From positions 62,001 through 126,000 of the forward strand of contig NZ_SZQL01000013.1 in NCBI RefSeq assembly GCF_005233845.1: a DNA stretch of 64,000 nucleotides, written 5' to 3'. The notes beneath the pieces were generated by a model, which was given only the letters and a program-made list of their open reading frames with translations, had not been told where the DNA came from and did no database searches. This document shows positions 1-9,100 of this stretch, piece after piece. Position 1 is the first letter of the stretch. Each line of letters opens with the position of its first letter. The position numbers and the translations under genes are program-made. The stretch comes from Ilyomonas limi. GTDB taxonomy: Bacteria; Bacteroidota; Bacteroidia; Chitinophagales; Chitinophagaceae.

Positions 1-1
1 T

Positions 2-949
2 TCCATCATCACCTCTTTCAACAGAAACTTTGCAAAGCGTAACGATGGTAACTCCAGCACGCACGCGTTTGTAGCTTCGCCCGAAATAGTAACCGCTTTT
101 GCAATAGCCGGTGATCTTACATTTAATCCGCTCACCGATAAGCTGAAAAACACTAAAGGCGAAGAGGTAATGCTGGATGAGCCTACGGGTTACGAACTGC
201 CGCCAAGAGGTTTTGCAGTGGATGATGCCGGTTACCAGGCGCCTGCCGCTAATGGCAAAGACATAGAAGTAATTGTATCGCCGGATAGTGACCGTTTGCA
301 ACTGCTCGAAGTGTTTCCTGCATGGGAAGGCACCGATCTTAAAGGCTTGCTGCTGCTAATAAAGGCAAAAGGTAAATGTACTACCGACCATATTTCAATG
401 GCTGGTCCGTGGCTCAACTATCGCGGACATCTCGATAATATCTCCAACAACCTGCTGATTGGTGCAGTGAATTATTTTAATGAAAAAACCGACTCTGTAA
501 AAAATCAATTGACCGGTGAATACGGTCATGTGCCGGCTACGCAAAGAGCGTATAAAGCCGCCGGCATCGGCAGTGTGGTGGTCGGCGATGAAAACTATGG
601 CGAAGGTTCTTCCCGCGAACATGCGGCAATGGAGCCGCGCCACCTAGGCGTTCGTGCCATTCTGGTAAAATCTTTCGCCCGCATTCACGAAACCAACCTG
701 AAAAAGCAAGGTATGCTGGGGCTCACTTTCGATAACAAAGACGATTACGATAAAGTGCAGGAGGATGATAGAATTGATATTTTGGGATTAACTGAATTTG
801 CTCCCGGCAAACAGCTTACGGTAGTATTGCATCACAAAGACGGCAGCACCGACAGTTTTCCGGTAAACCATACCTACAACGAGCAGCAGATAGAATGGTT
901 TAAGGCGGGTGCAGCATTGAATATTATTCGCCAGAAATTCAATAAATAA
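2..949 (+). CDS. acn: Aconitate hydratase, 3' part (cut by window start)
   Basis: C-terminal 315 codons of an aconitase, the TCA-cycle [4Fe-4S] enzyme that interconverts citrate and isocitrate. The frame is open from base 2, so the gene begins before the window. Visible hallmarks are RNFAKRNDG followed by [11 protein letters not shown] near the start of the fragment, and the swivel-domain substrate-binding block [11 protein letters not shown] with PRHLG after it. The order and wording resemble the mitochondrial-type aconitase family rather than AcnB. The cluster cysteines lie upstream and cannot be seen. An intrinsic terminator follows directly. Family assignment is secure; the exact subfamily is inferred. 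Confidence 0.95.
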   Translation, partial: SIITSFNRNFAKRNDGNSSTHAFVASPEIVTAFAIAGDLTFNPLTDKLKNTKGEEVMLDEPTGYELPPRGFAVDDAGYQAPAANGKDIEVIVSPDSDRLQLLEVFPAWEGTDLKGLLLLIKAKGKCTTDHISMAGPWLNYRGHLDNISNNLLIGAVNYFNEKTDSVKNQLTGEYGHVPATQRAYKAAGIGSVVVGDENYGEGSSREHAAMEPRHLGVRAILVKSFARIHETNLKKQGMLGLTFDNKDDYDKVQEDDRIDILGLTEFAPGKQLTVVLHHKDGSTDSFPVNHTYNEQQIEWFKAGAALNIIRQKFNK

Positions 950-972
950 TACACTATTATTTTGCAAAATAT

Positions 973-998
973 AGCCGGTTTTTAACAAAAAACCGGCT
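973..998 (+). terminator. Intrinsic terminator after aconitase
   Basis: Perfect 11-bp stem (AGCCGGTTTTT / AAAAACCGGCT) with a 4-nt loop, followed by TTTGCTTTT. It lies 23 bases after the aconitase stop. Confidence 0.8.
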
Positions 999-1077
999 TT
1001 TGCTTTTAGGTAAAAAAAGCGAAATTTCTTAGTTTTATAAGTATTGGTTTAATATTGCAGCCATGGATGCTGAAGAA

Positions 1078-1112
1078 AAAAATGTTTGGCAGGTATTTAG
1101 CCAAACATTTTT
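1078..1112 (+). terminator. Second terminator-like hairpin, in the topA leader
   Basis: Perfect 13-bp stem (AAAAATGTTTGGC / GCCAAACATTTTT), 9-nt loop, ending in a T run. It sits 53 bases upstream of the chosen topA start. It could be a backup terminator for aconitase or a leader structure of topA. The sequence alone does not decide. Confidence 0.55.
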
Positions 1113-1165
1113 GTGAAGATATAGGGCAAGCAGATAGCAGACCGTGTAAATTTTTAAAAAAAGCA

Positions 1166-3505
1166 ATGGCAAAAAATTTATTGATAGTAGAATCGCCTGC
1201 AAAAGCAAAGACGATTGAAAAGATTTTAGGCGACGACTTTGAGGTAAAAAGCTGTTACGGACATATACGGGATCTTGAAAAAGATGACATGGGCATTGAC
1301 ATAAAGCACAATTACAAGCCCCGCTATATAGTGCCCGAAGACAAGCAAAAAGTAGTAAAAGAACTAAAGCAACTGGCAAAAAAGTCGGACGAAGTGTGGC
1401 TGGCTACGGATGAGGACCGCGAAGGCGAAGCCATTAGCTGGCACCTGTGCGAAGTATTAGGGCTGGATCCCAAAAACACCAAGCGCATTGTCTTTCACGA
1501 AATCACCAAACCTGCTATTAAACAGGCAGTGGCAAAGCCGCGCCTGCTGGATATGAACCTCGTAAATGCACAACAGGCACGCCGCGTATTGGATCGTATT
1601 GTAGGTTTTGAACTCAGTCCCGTTTTATGGCGCAAAATGAGCATGGGCAATTCGTTGAGTGCCGGTCGTGTGCAAAGTGTAGCCGTTCGCCTCATTGCCG
1701 AGCGCGAACGGGAAATCAACGCTTTTAAGCCGGTAAGTTCTTTTAGAATTGAAGCTTTTTTTACCGAAAAAGATGCACAGGGCAGGCCGGTAACCTTTAA
1801 AGCCGAAGGTGCCAGGCAAAATACCGCACAGGCAGCCGAGCAGTTTTTGCAAAGCTGTATGGGCGCCGGTTACACGGTAAAAGACATTCAGGTAAAACCT
1901 ACCAAACGCTCACCGGCAGCGCCATTTACCACTTCTACCCTGCAGCAGGAAGCTAGCCGCAAGCTGGGCTACGGCGTAAGCAAGACCATGCTGCTGGCCC
2001 AAAAACTGTATGAAGCCGGGCACATTACGTACATGCGTACCGATAGTGTAAATTTGAGCGATACAGCATTGCAGGATATTCAAGGGCAGATTAATAACCA
2101 GTTTGGTAATAAGTACGTGCAGATGCGCAAGTATAAAAACAAAAACGAAAGCGCACAGGAAGCCCACGAAGCGATTCGCCCCACCTACATGAATCATCAT
2201 ACGGTGAACGATGCCGATTCCAAACGCTTGTACGAGCTGATATGGAAGCGCACGATGGCATCGCAAATGGCAGACGCAGAGCTGGAAAAAACCATTGCAA
2301 AAATTGCTGTCTCTACCAATAATGCCGAATTGACTGCAACCGGCGAAGTGCTGAAGTTTGATGGTTTTTTGAAAGTGTATTACGAAGGCCGCGACGACGA
2401 AGATATGGGTGACGGCGACGATGAAGAAGGTGTGTTGCCGCCGCTGCAAAAAGGGCAGCAACTGCATTTTAAAGAGATGAAAGCTACCGAACGTTTTACC
2501 CGTCCCGCACCGCGCTATACCGAGGCATCGCTGGTAAAAAAACTGGAAGAACTGGGTATTGGCCGTCCTTCGACGTATGCACCAACTATTTCCACCATAC
2601 TTAAAAGAGGCTATGTAGAAAAGCGGGATAAAGAGGGTATAAAACGGGACTTGCGAATAATGGTACTACGCAACAACCAGTTGTATAAAACAGTAGAAAA
2701 CGAGAATACCGGCGCCGAAAAATCGAAGCTTTTTCCCACTGATCTCGGATTAGTTGTTACCGATTTTCTGAATCAGCATTTCGATGACATTATGGACTAC
2801 GGCTTTACTGCCAAAATAGAAAGTGAGTTTGATGAAATAGCCAACGGTAAAGAGCAGTGGACAAAAATGGTGGATGAATTTTATCAACCTTTTAAGCAGG
2901 ATATTGCCAATACGCTCGAAACCGCGCAGCGCATTAAAGGCGAGCGCGAATTGGGCGCCGACACCGAAACCGGCAAAAAAGTAGTAGCCCGAATGGGGCG
3001 TTTTGGCCCAATGGTGCAAATAGGCGATGCCAATGAAGAAGAAAAGCCCCGCTTTGCCAAGCTAAAATCTACCCAAAGCATTGAAACCATTACGTATGCG
3101 GAGGCAATGGATCTCTTCAGGCTGCCGCGCCAGTTGGGTTTGTTTGAAGGCAGCGAGGTAATGGTAAATATTGGTCGCTTCGGGCCATATATAGCACACG
3201 ACAAAAAGTTTTACTCTTTAAGCAAAGACATAGATCCATACAGCATTACGCTGGAAGAAGCAGCCCCCATTATTATAGAAAAGCGGCAGGCAAAAGACGA
3301 GCGTACCCTTAAAGTATTTGAAAAAGAAAAAATTCAAATATTGAAAGGCCCTTACGGCCCATATATAAAGCAAGGGTTGCGCAATTACAAGCTAACCAAA
3401 GAGCAGCAGGAAAAAGCTGCTTCTTTAACAATAGAGGAAGTAAAAGCCATTATTGACAATCTCAAAGCAAATCCGCCTAAAAAAGTTGCCCGGAAAAAGA
3501 AATGA
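1166..3505 (+). CDS. topA: DNA topoisomerase I (type IA)
   Basis: Type IA topoisomerase, 779 aa, relaxes negatively supercoiled DNA through a transient 5'-phosphotyrosine. The Toprim domain is at the N terminus, opening with NLLIVESPAKAKTIEK and with the acidic DEDREGE block at residues 82-88. The active-site tyrosine is Y289 in ITYMRTDS. The C terminus has no cysteine zinc ribbons. It carries repeated G-R/P-x-GP blocks (GRFGPMVQIG, GRFGPYIAHD, GPYGPYIKQG) and a lysine-rich tail, as in TopoI C-terminal repeat proteins. The frame stays open upstream to 1055, but ATG 1166 is chosen because the family begins with this motif and the upstream 37 codons run through a terminator-like hairpin. A weak AT-rich hairpin with a T run follows the stop near 3517-3543. 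Confidence 0.97.
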   Translation: MAKNLLIVESPAKAKTIEKILGDDFEVKSCYGHIRDLEKDDMGIDIKHNYKPRYIVPEDKQKVVKELKQLAKKSDEVWLATDEDREGEAISWHLCEVLGLDPKNTKRIVFHEITKPAIKQAVAKPRLLDMNLVNAQQARRVLDRIVGFELSPVLWRKMSMGNSLSAGRVQSVAVRLIAEREREINAFKPVSSFRIEAFFTEKDAQGRPVTFKAEGARQNTAQAAEQFLQSCMGAGYTVKDIQVKPTKRSPAAPFTTSTLQQEASRKLGYGVSKTMLLAQKLYEAGHITYMRTDSVNLSDTALQDIQGQINNQFGNKYVQMRKYKNKNESAQEAHEAIRPTYMNHHTVNDADSKRLYELIWKRTMASQMADAELEKTIAKIAVSTNNAELTATGEVLKFDGFLKVYYEGRDDEDMGDGDDEEGVLPPLQKGQQLHFKEMKATERFTRPAPRYTEASLVKKLEELGIGRPSTYAPTISTILKRGYVEKRDKEGIKRDLRIMVLRNNQLYKTVENENTGAEKSKLFPTDLGLVVTDFLNQHFDDIMDYGFTAKIESEFDEIANGKEQWTKMVDEFYQPFKQDIANTLETAQRIKGERELGADTETGKKVVARMGRFGPMVQIGDANEEEKPRFAKLKSTQSIETITYAEAMDLFRLPRQLGLFEGSEVMVNIGRFGPYIAHDKKFYSLSKDIDPYSITLEEAAPIIIEKRQAKDERTLKVFEKEKIQILKGPYGPYIKQGLRNYKLTKEQQEKAASLTIEEVKAIIDNLKANPPKKVARKKK

Positions 3506-3669
3506 AAATAAATAAAAAGAGGGCTTTAAAAGGCTCCTTTTTTATTCCACAATTTTTTTAATATGTATAAAGAGTTTTATCTTTAAGTCGCTGATGAGAT
3601 ATTTTGATAAATATCCACACTTACTGAATAAATTTTTAACAACTGCTTTAAAATTAGAACGTAGTTTGT

Positions 3670-4551
3670 ATGCGTAACTTAATGCTCGAAACTAAAGAAA
3701 TAGCTGCTTTGTTCAACCTGATTGACGATCCGGATGAGGAAGTGTACTCTACCGTTTCGCAACGCATTACCGATTTTGGCACCAATATTATCCCCAACCT
3801 CGAAAACCTTTGGGAAAATACGCTGCGGGAAGATGTGCAGGAGCGCATAGAAATCTTAATTCATAAGCTGCACTATTCCGACCTGGTAAACGATATTGCG
3901 CAGTGGAACAGCAGCGCTTATAACGACTTGTTGTTTGGTGCGCTGCTCGTATCCAAGTTTCAGTATCCCGAGCTGCAAACCACGCCGGTGTTGCAGGAAA
4001 TAGAAAAAATAAGACGTAATGTATGGCTGGAGTTGAATAGTTTTTTGACGCCGTTAGAGCAAGCGAACGTCATTACCAGCATTATTTATAATTATTACAA
4101 TCTGAAAGGTGCCGAAATTACCTATGCCAACCCAGACGATTTCCTTTTGCATAAAGTATTGCAAACCAAAAAAGGCAATACGCTATCCAATGGCGTGTTG
4201 TACCTGGTGCTGGCTGCTTTGCTGGATATACCGGTAAAAGCAATTAACGTACCCAAGCATTTTGTACTGGCTTATTTCAAAAAAGATTATGATGCGGCTG
4301 TGCACAAAGGCAACCCACAACAATACATACAGTTTTATGTAGATGCTACAACGGGGCAACCTTTCAGTCATAAAGATATTGAACTGTACTTCAAACGTAT
4401 TTCGGTGCCCATTGCATCGTTTTATTTTCGCCCGATCAGCAATAAGCGCATTATTCAAATGCTGGTAGAAGAATTAGCCAAGTGCTTTATGGCGCCAAAG
4501 GTGCAATACAAGCAGGAGGAACTATTAAAGCTGGCAGCACTGTTGGATTAA
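3670..4551 (+). CDS. SirB1-like transglutaminase-fold protein
   Basis: A 293-aa soluble protein resembling the SirB1/transglutaminase-like core-2 family. The N-terminal third is helical and acidic (residues about 5-65). The core holds the family-type stretch KGNTLSNGVLYLVLAALLDIP followed by INVPKHFVLAYF, which corresponds to the region around the catalytic Cys/His of true transglutaminases. The expected cysteine before VLYL is not seen (SNGVLYL), so enzymatic activity is doubtful. No signal peptide. The biochemical role of this family is not known to me. dps follows 33 bases downstream but has its own promoter-like site, so co-transcription is uncertain. Confidence 0.7.
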   Translation: MRNLMLETKEIAALFNLIDDPDEEVYSTVSQRITDFGTNIIPNLENLWENTLREDVQERIEILIHKLHYSDLVNDIAQWNSSAYNDLLFGALLVSKFQYPELQTTPVLQEIEKIRRNVWLELNSFLTPLEQANVITSIIYNYYNLKGAEITYANPDDFLLHKVLQTKKGNTLSNGVLYLVLAALLDIPVKAINVPKHFVLAYFKKDYDAAVHKGNPQQYIQFYVDATTGQPFSHKDIELYFKRISVPIASFYFRPISNKRIIQMLVEELAKCFMAPKVQYKQEELLKLAALLD

Positions 4552-4556
4552 AGCGC

Positions 4557-4564
4557 TAAGTTTG
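4557..4564 (+). promoter_or_regulatory. -7 element candidate for dps
   Basis: TAAGTTTG matches the Bacteroidota -7 consensus TAnnTTTG, 20 bases before the dps ATG. No matching -33 TTTG is seen at the expected distance, so this is half a promoter. Confidence 0.4.
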
Positions 4565-4584
4565 TAGTATTCTAAACACATATT

Positions 4585-5055
4585 ATGATCGCAAACATTG
4601 GTATAACCGAAGAACACAAGCAAAGAGCTGCGCAACTACTGCAACGCACCCTCGCTAACGAATTTTTACTGTACACAAAAACCCGCAATTATCACTGGAA
4701 TGTAGAAGGAAACAACTTTGTAGGCATGCACGAGTTTTACCAGCGTATGTATAACGAGCTGGACGAGGTGTTTGACGAAGTGGCCGAGCGCATCCGTATG
4801 TTAGGGCATTATTCACAAGGCAGGCTGAAAGATTTTATAGAAGCCACCGACCTGGTAGAGCAGGATTATACCAACGACCAGAAAACCCAATTGCAAAACC
4901 TGCTTAACGACCATGAAACAATTATCCGTTTGCTGCGTAATGATATTGATGTTTTTCAGGAGCAATTGAAAGATGCAGGCAACGCCGATTTTGCTACGCA
5001 ACTAATGCAAAAACATGAGAAATGGGCATGGTTTATCAGGAGCTATTTGAAGTAG
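4585..5055 (+). CDS. dps: Dps-family DNA-protecting ferritin
   Basis: A 156-aa ferritin-like protein of the Dps family, which oxidises Fe(II) with peroxide and stores iron in a dodecameric shell. The ferroxidase-site signatures are present: NYHWNVEG near residue 34, then FYQRMYNELDEVFDEVAERI near residues 51-70 supplying the acidic ligands. Length is normal for the family. It has a promoter-like site upstream and a strong terminator downstream, so it is probably a single-gene unit. Regulation by oxidative stress or iron is typical of the family, but no operator is recognised here. Confidence 0.93.
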   Translation: MIANIGITEEHKQRAAQLLQRTLANEFLLYTKTRNYHWNVEGNNFVGMHEFYQRMYNELDEVFDEVAERIRMLGHYSQGRLKDFIEATDLVEQDYTNDQKTQLQNLLNDHETIIRLLRNDIDVFQEQLKDAGNADFATQLMQKHEKWAWFIRSYLK

Positions 5056-5078
5056 GTTAATTAATTTGATATAGATAC

Positions 5079-5107
5079 AAAAAGCCCTGCCGCTGGCAGG
5101 GCTTTTT
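5079..5107 (+). terminator. Intrinsic terminator after dps
   Basis: Perfect 13-bp stem (AAAAAGCCCTGCC / GGCAGGGCTTTTT) with a 3-nt loop, ending in a T run. Confidence 0.9.
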
Positions 5108-5109
5108 GT

Positions 5110-5378
5110 ATTTTTGACAATGGGTTGTAGTATAAGGCGGTGGTTACTTAGGACTGTTAAAGGCGGTGGTCGCATTCACAGAATTCTGTGGACATTTTGT
5201 ACATCTTGTTCGCTGTTCAGCAAGGCTTGGACCTTTAACCTTTAAATGCTGACAGAGTGCTAAACCGCATCAGCGTTAATAAATAGAAAGGATGCAAAAT
5301 CTTTCTACTTTGCTTTAATTATAACATCAAACTGTTGTACTCTTATCATTTAACTTACACCGAAACCATACCCCTCTC
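5110..5378. other. Non-coding stretch with a 14-bp palindrome
   Basis: No convincing gene. It contains a perfect palindrome CACAGAATTCTGTG at 5177-5190 and a short direct repeat (AAGGCGGTGGT) just before it. The palindrome could bind a dimeric regulator of the downstream acetyltransferase gene; nothing else supports this. Confidence 0.4.
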
Positions 5379-5909
5379 ATGCAGCAACGATTTTTGCCAT
5401 CACTAACAACCGAACGTCTCCTCTTAAGACAACTTCAACTTACAGATGATAAAGCTATTTTTTTGCTGCGTAATAATGAACAGGTAAATGCATTCATACA
5501 AAGACCTTTATTGAATAATATCAACGATGCGCACGACTTCATAAGTACCATTAATGAAGGCATTGAGAACAAGGAGTGGCTGTACTGGGCAATGGTTTTA
5601 AAAAATACACAACAACTGATTGGCACTATTTGCTTATGGCATTTCTCCAATGATAATACAACCGCAGAAATTGGCTACGAACTGCATCCACATTTTCAAG
5701 GCGCAGGATTAATGAATGAAGCGTTGCAGAAAATAATAGACTATGGCTTTACTACACTGCACTTAAAAACAATAGAAGCTTACACACAACCAGATAATAA
5801 AAGGTCTATACAACTTTTGGAGAAGAATTATTTTGTACAAGATCAAAATAAAGGCAGCACAATTATAAGAAGAGAAATAAGGCTTATACGCACCAAACCG
5901 CAACATTGA
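5379..5909 (+). CDS. GNAT-family N-acetyltransferase (RimJ/RimL type)
   Basis: A 176-aa GNAT acetyltransferase. The opening LTTERLLLRQLQLTDD and the later EIGYELHPHFQGAGLMNEAL (acetyl-CoA pyrophosphate-binding loop, residues about 94-113) are typical of the RimJ/RimL subgroup, as is the C-terminal NKRSIQLLEK. The substrate cannot be told: relatives modify ribosomal proteins, amino acids or antibiotics. No signal peptide. It is an isolated gene between a terminator and a repeat-rich convergent intergenic region. Confidence 0.85.
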   Translation: MQQRFLPSLTTERLLLRQLQLTDDKAIFLLRNNEQVNAFIQRPLLNNINDAHDFISTINEGIENKEWLYWAMVLKNTQQLIGTICLWHFSNDNTTAEIGYELHPHFQGAGLMNEALQKIIDYGFTTLHLKTIEAYTQPDNKRSIQLLEKNYFVQDQNKGSTIIRREIRLIRTKPQH

Positions 5910-5954
5910 TTCATTTATAAACACAAGATTATCAACCTTCGCTATTGCATAGGA

Positions 5955-5978
5955 TGCCTGCCTGACGGCAGACAGGCA
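5955..5978. repeat. TGCCTG/CAGGCA hairpin repeat
   Basis: Imperfect inverted repeat: TGCCTG-c-CTG, loop ACGG, CAG-a-CAGGCA. A related GGCAGGCAGGCA motif occurs at about 18692-18704. This looks like a dispersed GC-rich intergenic repeat in an AT-rich background. Confidence 0.45.
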
Positions 5979-6027
5979 ATCTGCGAATTGTAGCAGAGTC
6001 AAAATGAGCCATCAATAACGATTTACA

Positions 6028-6073
6028 GCATAGCACAGATTGCTTCGCGCTGCTCGCAATGACGAAGCTATGC
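6028..6073. repeat. REP-like nested inverted repeat
   Basis: Outer arms GCATAGC / GCTATGC (6028-6034 and 6067-6073) enclose inner arms ATTGC / GCAAT around TTCGCGCTGCTC. The stretch AGATTGCTTCGCGCTGCTCG resembles a widely scattered bacterial intergenic repeat. It lies between two convergent genes. Confidence 0.45.
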
Positions 6074-6136
6074 CCATCTTCTAATTATCTCTTGAGTCTT
6101 GCAGTCTTGTATCTTGTTTCTTATATCTTATTCTAT

Positions 6137-9100
6137 TTACCGCATCAGATACATTTTACCATACCCTTTATTAAAATACTGGTCGGTGTTGATGGTCTGT
6201 CCATTGGCATCTGGTATATTATACTTATCCAACTTCTTTCCATTCAGGTTGGTGATAACGCGATAGAGGTACACACCATTCGCCAGTTGTTGCCCGTATT
6301 GGTCAGTACCGTCCCATTTATATTCGGTGATATTGCGGCCAATGTGCAACGGTCCTAATTCTTCTTTGGTAATCTCTTTTACTACTTTTCCGGTAATCGT
6401 TAATATTTGTATGCGAAGGTTTTGCGGCACTTCGCTGCCGGTAACGGTAAACACAAACGACGTAGAAGTCGTAAACGGATTGGGATAGTTGAACATGTTA
6501 GAAATCATTGGCTTATTAACGACCATAAAAGCAACACTATATTGGGTGTTGCCTGCCGTGTTGCCAGTTTGGTCTTTGCCGCTTACCACCAGTTTATACT
6601 GACCATCATCGGTAAGATAGGGTGTAAAATCAACCGTTGCCTCATTGTCTGCGCCACCTTTGGTCGCCGGTGTAAAATGCAGCGTATCGGAGTTAAACGT
6701 AAACCGCCGTACCGAACCATCAGGATAAATGAGTTGTACATTTACTAGTGAAGTATCGTTCAACAATAAATAATTCGATTCGTCTTTCATCTTAATAGTA
6801 ATGAAAGGTTTCGCCGAAACCAGACCATTATTAAGGATGTGTACGCCATCAAACGTTACGTCCAGCACCGGATTATAAATGTCTTCTTTTACATACAACG
6901 ATTTGTACATAAAATTGTTGATATGTGTTTGCTCCTGCTGCGCATTATTAGGATTAACATCTAAATATATCGTATTTAAACCCGGATACTCTTTTGAATT
7001 GATATTAAAATGAATGATTGCTGTATCGCCCGGCACTAATTTTTTCAATGGATTCGGATCAAGGGACAACGTAGTAGCCGCATTGTTCTTATTATACAAC
7101 ACAAGATTTGCTTTAATACTATCGCTGAATGCCACATCACTCACATTTTTAAAAGCAATGGCACCTTTCAATGTTTCACCAGGCTCCAACGTATCTTTAT
7201 AGCTGTATGCAATATTGGCGCTTAAACCGCCTTCGGGCACAGGATCGTACAAGATACGCCAGTATGTTAATTGATAGGGTGTAAAGTGAATACTATCGGC
7301 ATTGCGCAGTTGTAATTGCAGGTAAGGATAAGTAGCAGCATTTACATTGCTGATATCAACGTCTTGTTGCGAACTGTTCAAATTATATAATACCTGTTGC
7401 GCGCCACTGCTGGTAATACCAATAACGCTCACTACCGGCTCATCACCTGCTGTTGCATCCAATGATCTACCACGCCATTTAATTTGTTTCCAGGCTTTTG
7501 CAGGGCCAAACTGCGGCGAGGTAATAAAGCCCAGGCTATCGGGCGAGGCAATATTTCTGATATAATCAATTCTATCTTCCAGCCCGGCACTAAACACCTG
7601 CGAAGCTTCAAAAGAAGTATTGTTTTTTTGATAAATAAATACCGCAATGCGTGGATAACTAAACGAATCTACTTTGGTAAAGCCCGCACTCACCAATCTG
7701 TCGTACCACGTATTGCCCGCGCCATAATATTGCGCATCGGCTTTCCAGGTGGGCGCAAAGGCATTTTGCTGATAGGGCGGATCCATCCAAAAACGGGCAA
7801 CCACAATGGCTCCGTTGGGTACCCAGTCCATAAAGTCGCGCATCTTGCGGCGGCTGGCGGTATCCTGATAACTAAATTCAAAATTATGCTCTACGCCTTC
7901 GTGCTGGCAACTGGAAGCACTGCCCATGAAATTGCCATACCTGCCGCTGCCATTTACCGAAGGAATAGCCTGATTGAAATAAGGCTTTAACGTAACCGGA
8001 TCAAAAACATTATAAATAACGCTATGTCCTAAGCAGGCAGAACTGGTAATTAATTCACCATTAATGCGCACACTTTGATCTACATCCTCAAAACCCGACA
8101 CACCAAACACAGAATGGATAACTTCCATGGCTGAATTACGGTCTTCGTAGTTCCATATACGACTTGTACTATCTAAATAAACCCGGTCTGTTGTTGATTG
8201 CAAATGCTGGTACAAATGCGATTGATTATACCCAAAAGAATTATTATTTATATACACAAAACTGCTGCTGTTCCAGCGATAAGCACTGCCATCTGTTGGT
8301 ACCGGCGCCACACGCCAGTAATACACAGTACTATCTCTAAAAGCAATACCCGGATCAAACTCAATAATACCGCCTAATGAGGAAACTGTTTTAGTTGCTT
8401 TTACAGGAGAATTGAACAATGCTGTTGTATCAATCTCCATGGCGTATTGCCGCATGGGCGCAGTAGGATCGGCAGTAGAAGCACTGAGCTTGATGTTGGT
8501 TTTATTAACAATAGAATATTTATAAGGATATACCGGCGTTAGCTCATCTTCATAGATAAAGAATGCTTTAGTAACGGTGTTATTCCCTTCGCTTAATTCG
8601 TCATATTTATTCAAATTGTCTATGGAAACAATCAACTTGTTTTGGCCTTTATCGCGCGAAGCGATGATAGGCACATCCATAGATAAGGAATCTTCGTAGC
8701 GGACCGATTTGATTTTTTTGGACAACAATGTTACAATACTGCCATCAGGATATTGCCTCTTGACGCTTATTGAAACAGAATCGCCGGTAGCCTTACCGAT
8801 GTTATAAAAATATGCTTTTACATTAAAGCTGTTGCTCGCAACCGATACAAAACTTGGATTAATAACCACCTGCGGTTCTTCTATAGCAAAGTCGGGCTTA
8901 TCAAAGGCATAAATTTTCAATGCCGGGTCGCCATGCAATACGGTTTGTTCTGCATGTAAATATTTGGACGTGGAATCGGTTCCGCTGTTCAACAGGTTCC
9001 GGATGCCACCCGCCATACTCACAGAAATATCCTTATTATAACCAACAGAACTGTTTAACGTATTAATAAATCCAAGGTTGTAATAATTGAGATAATCTCC

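Noticed and set aside
1055-1165. Extended N terminus of topA from the upstream in-frame start
   Set aside because: The added 37 residues are unlike the family and run through a terminator-like hairpin; ATG 1166 matches the conserved N terminus.
7484-7990. Long plus-strand ORF inside porU2
   Set aside because: It is a shadow frame of the 1695-aa coding sequence with no recognisable protein motif.
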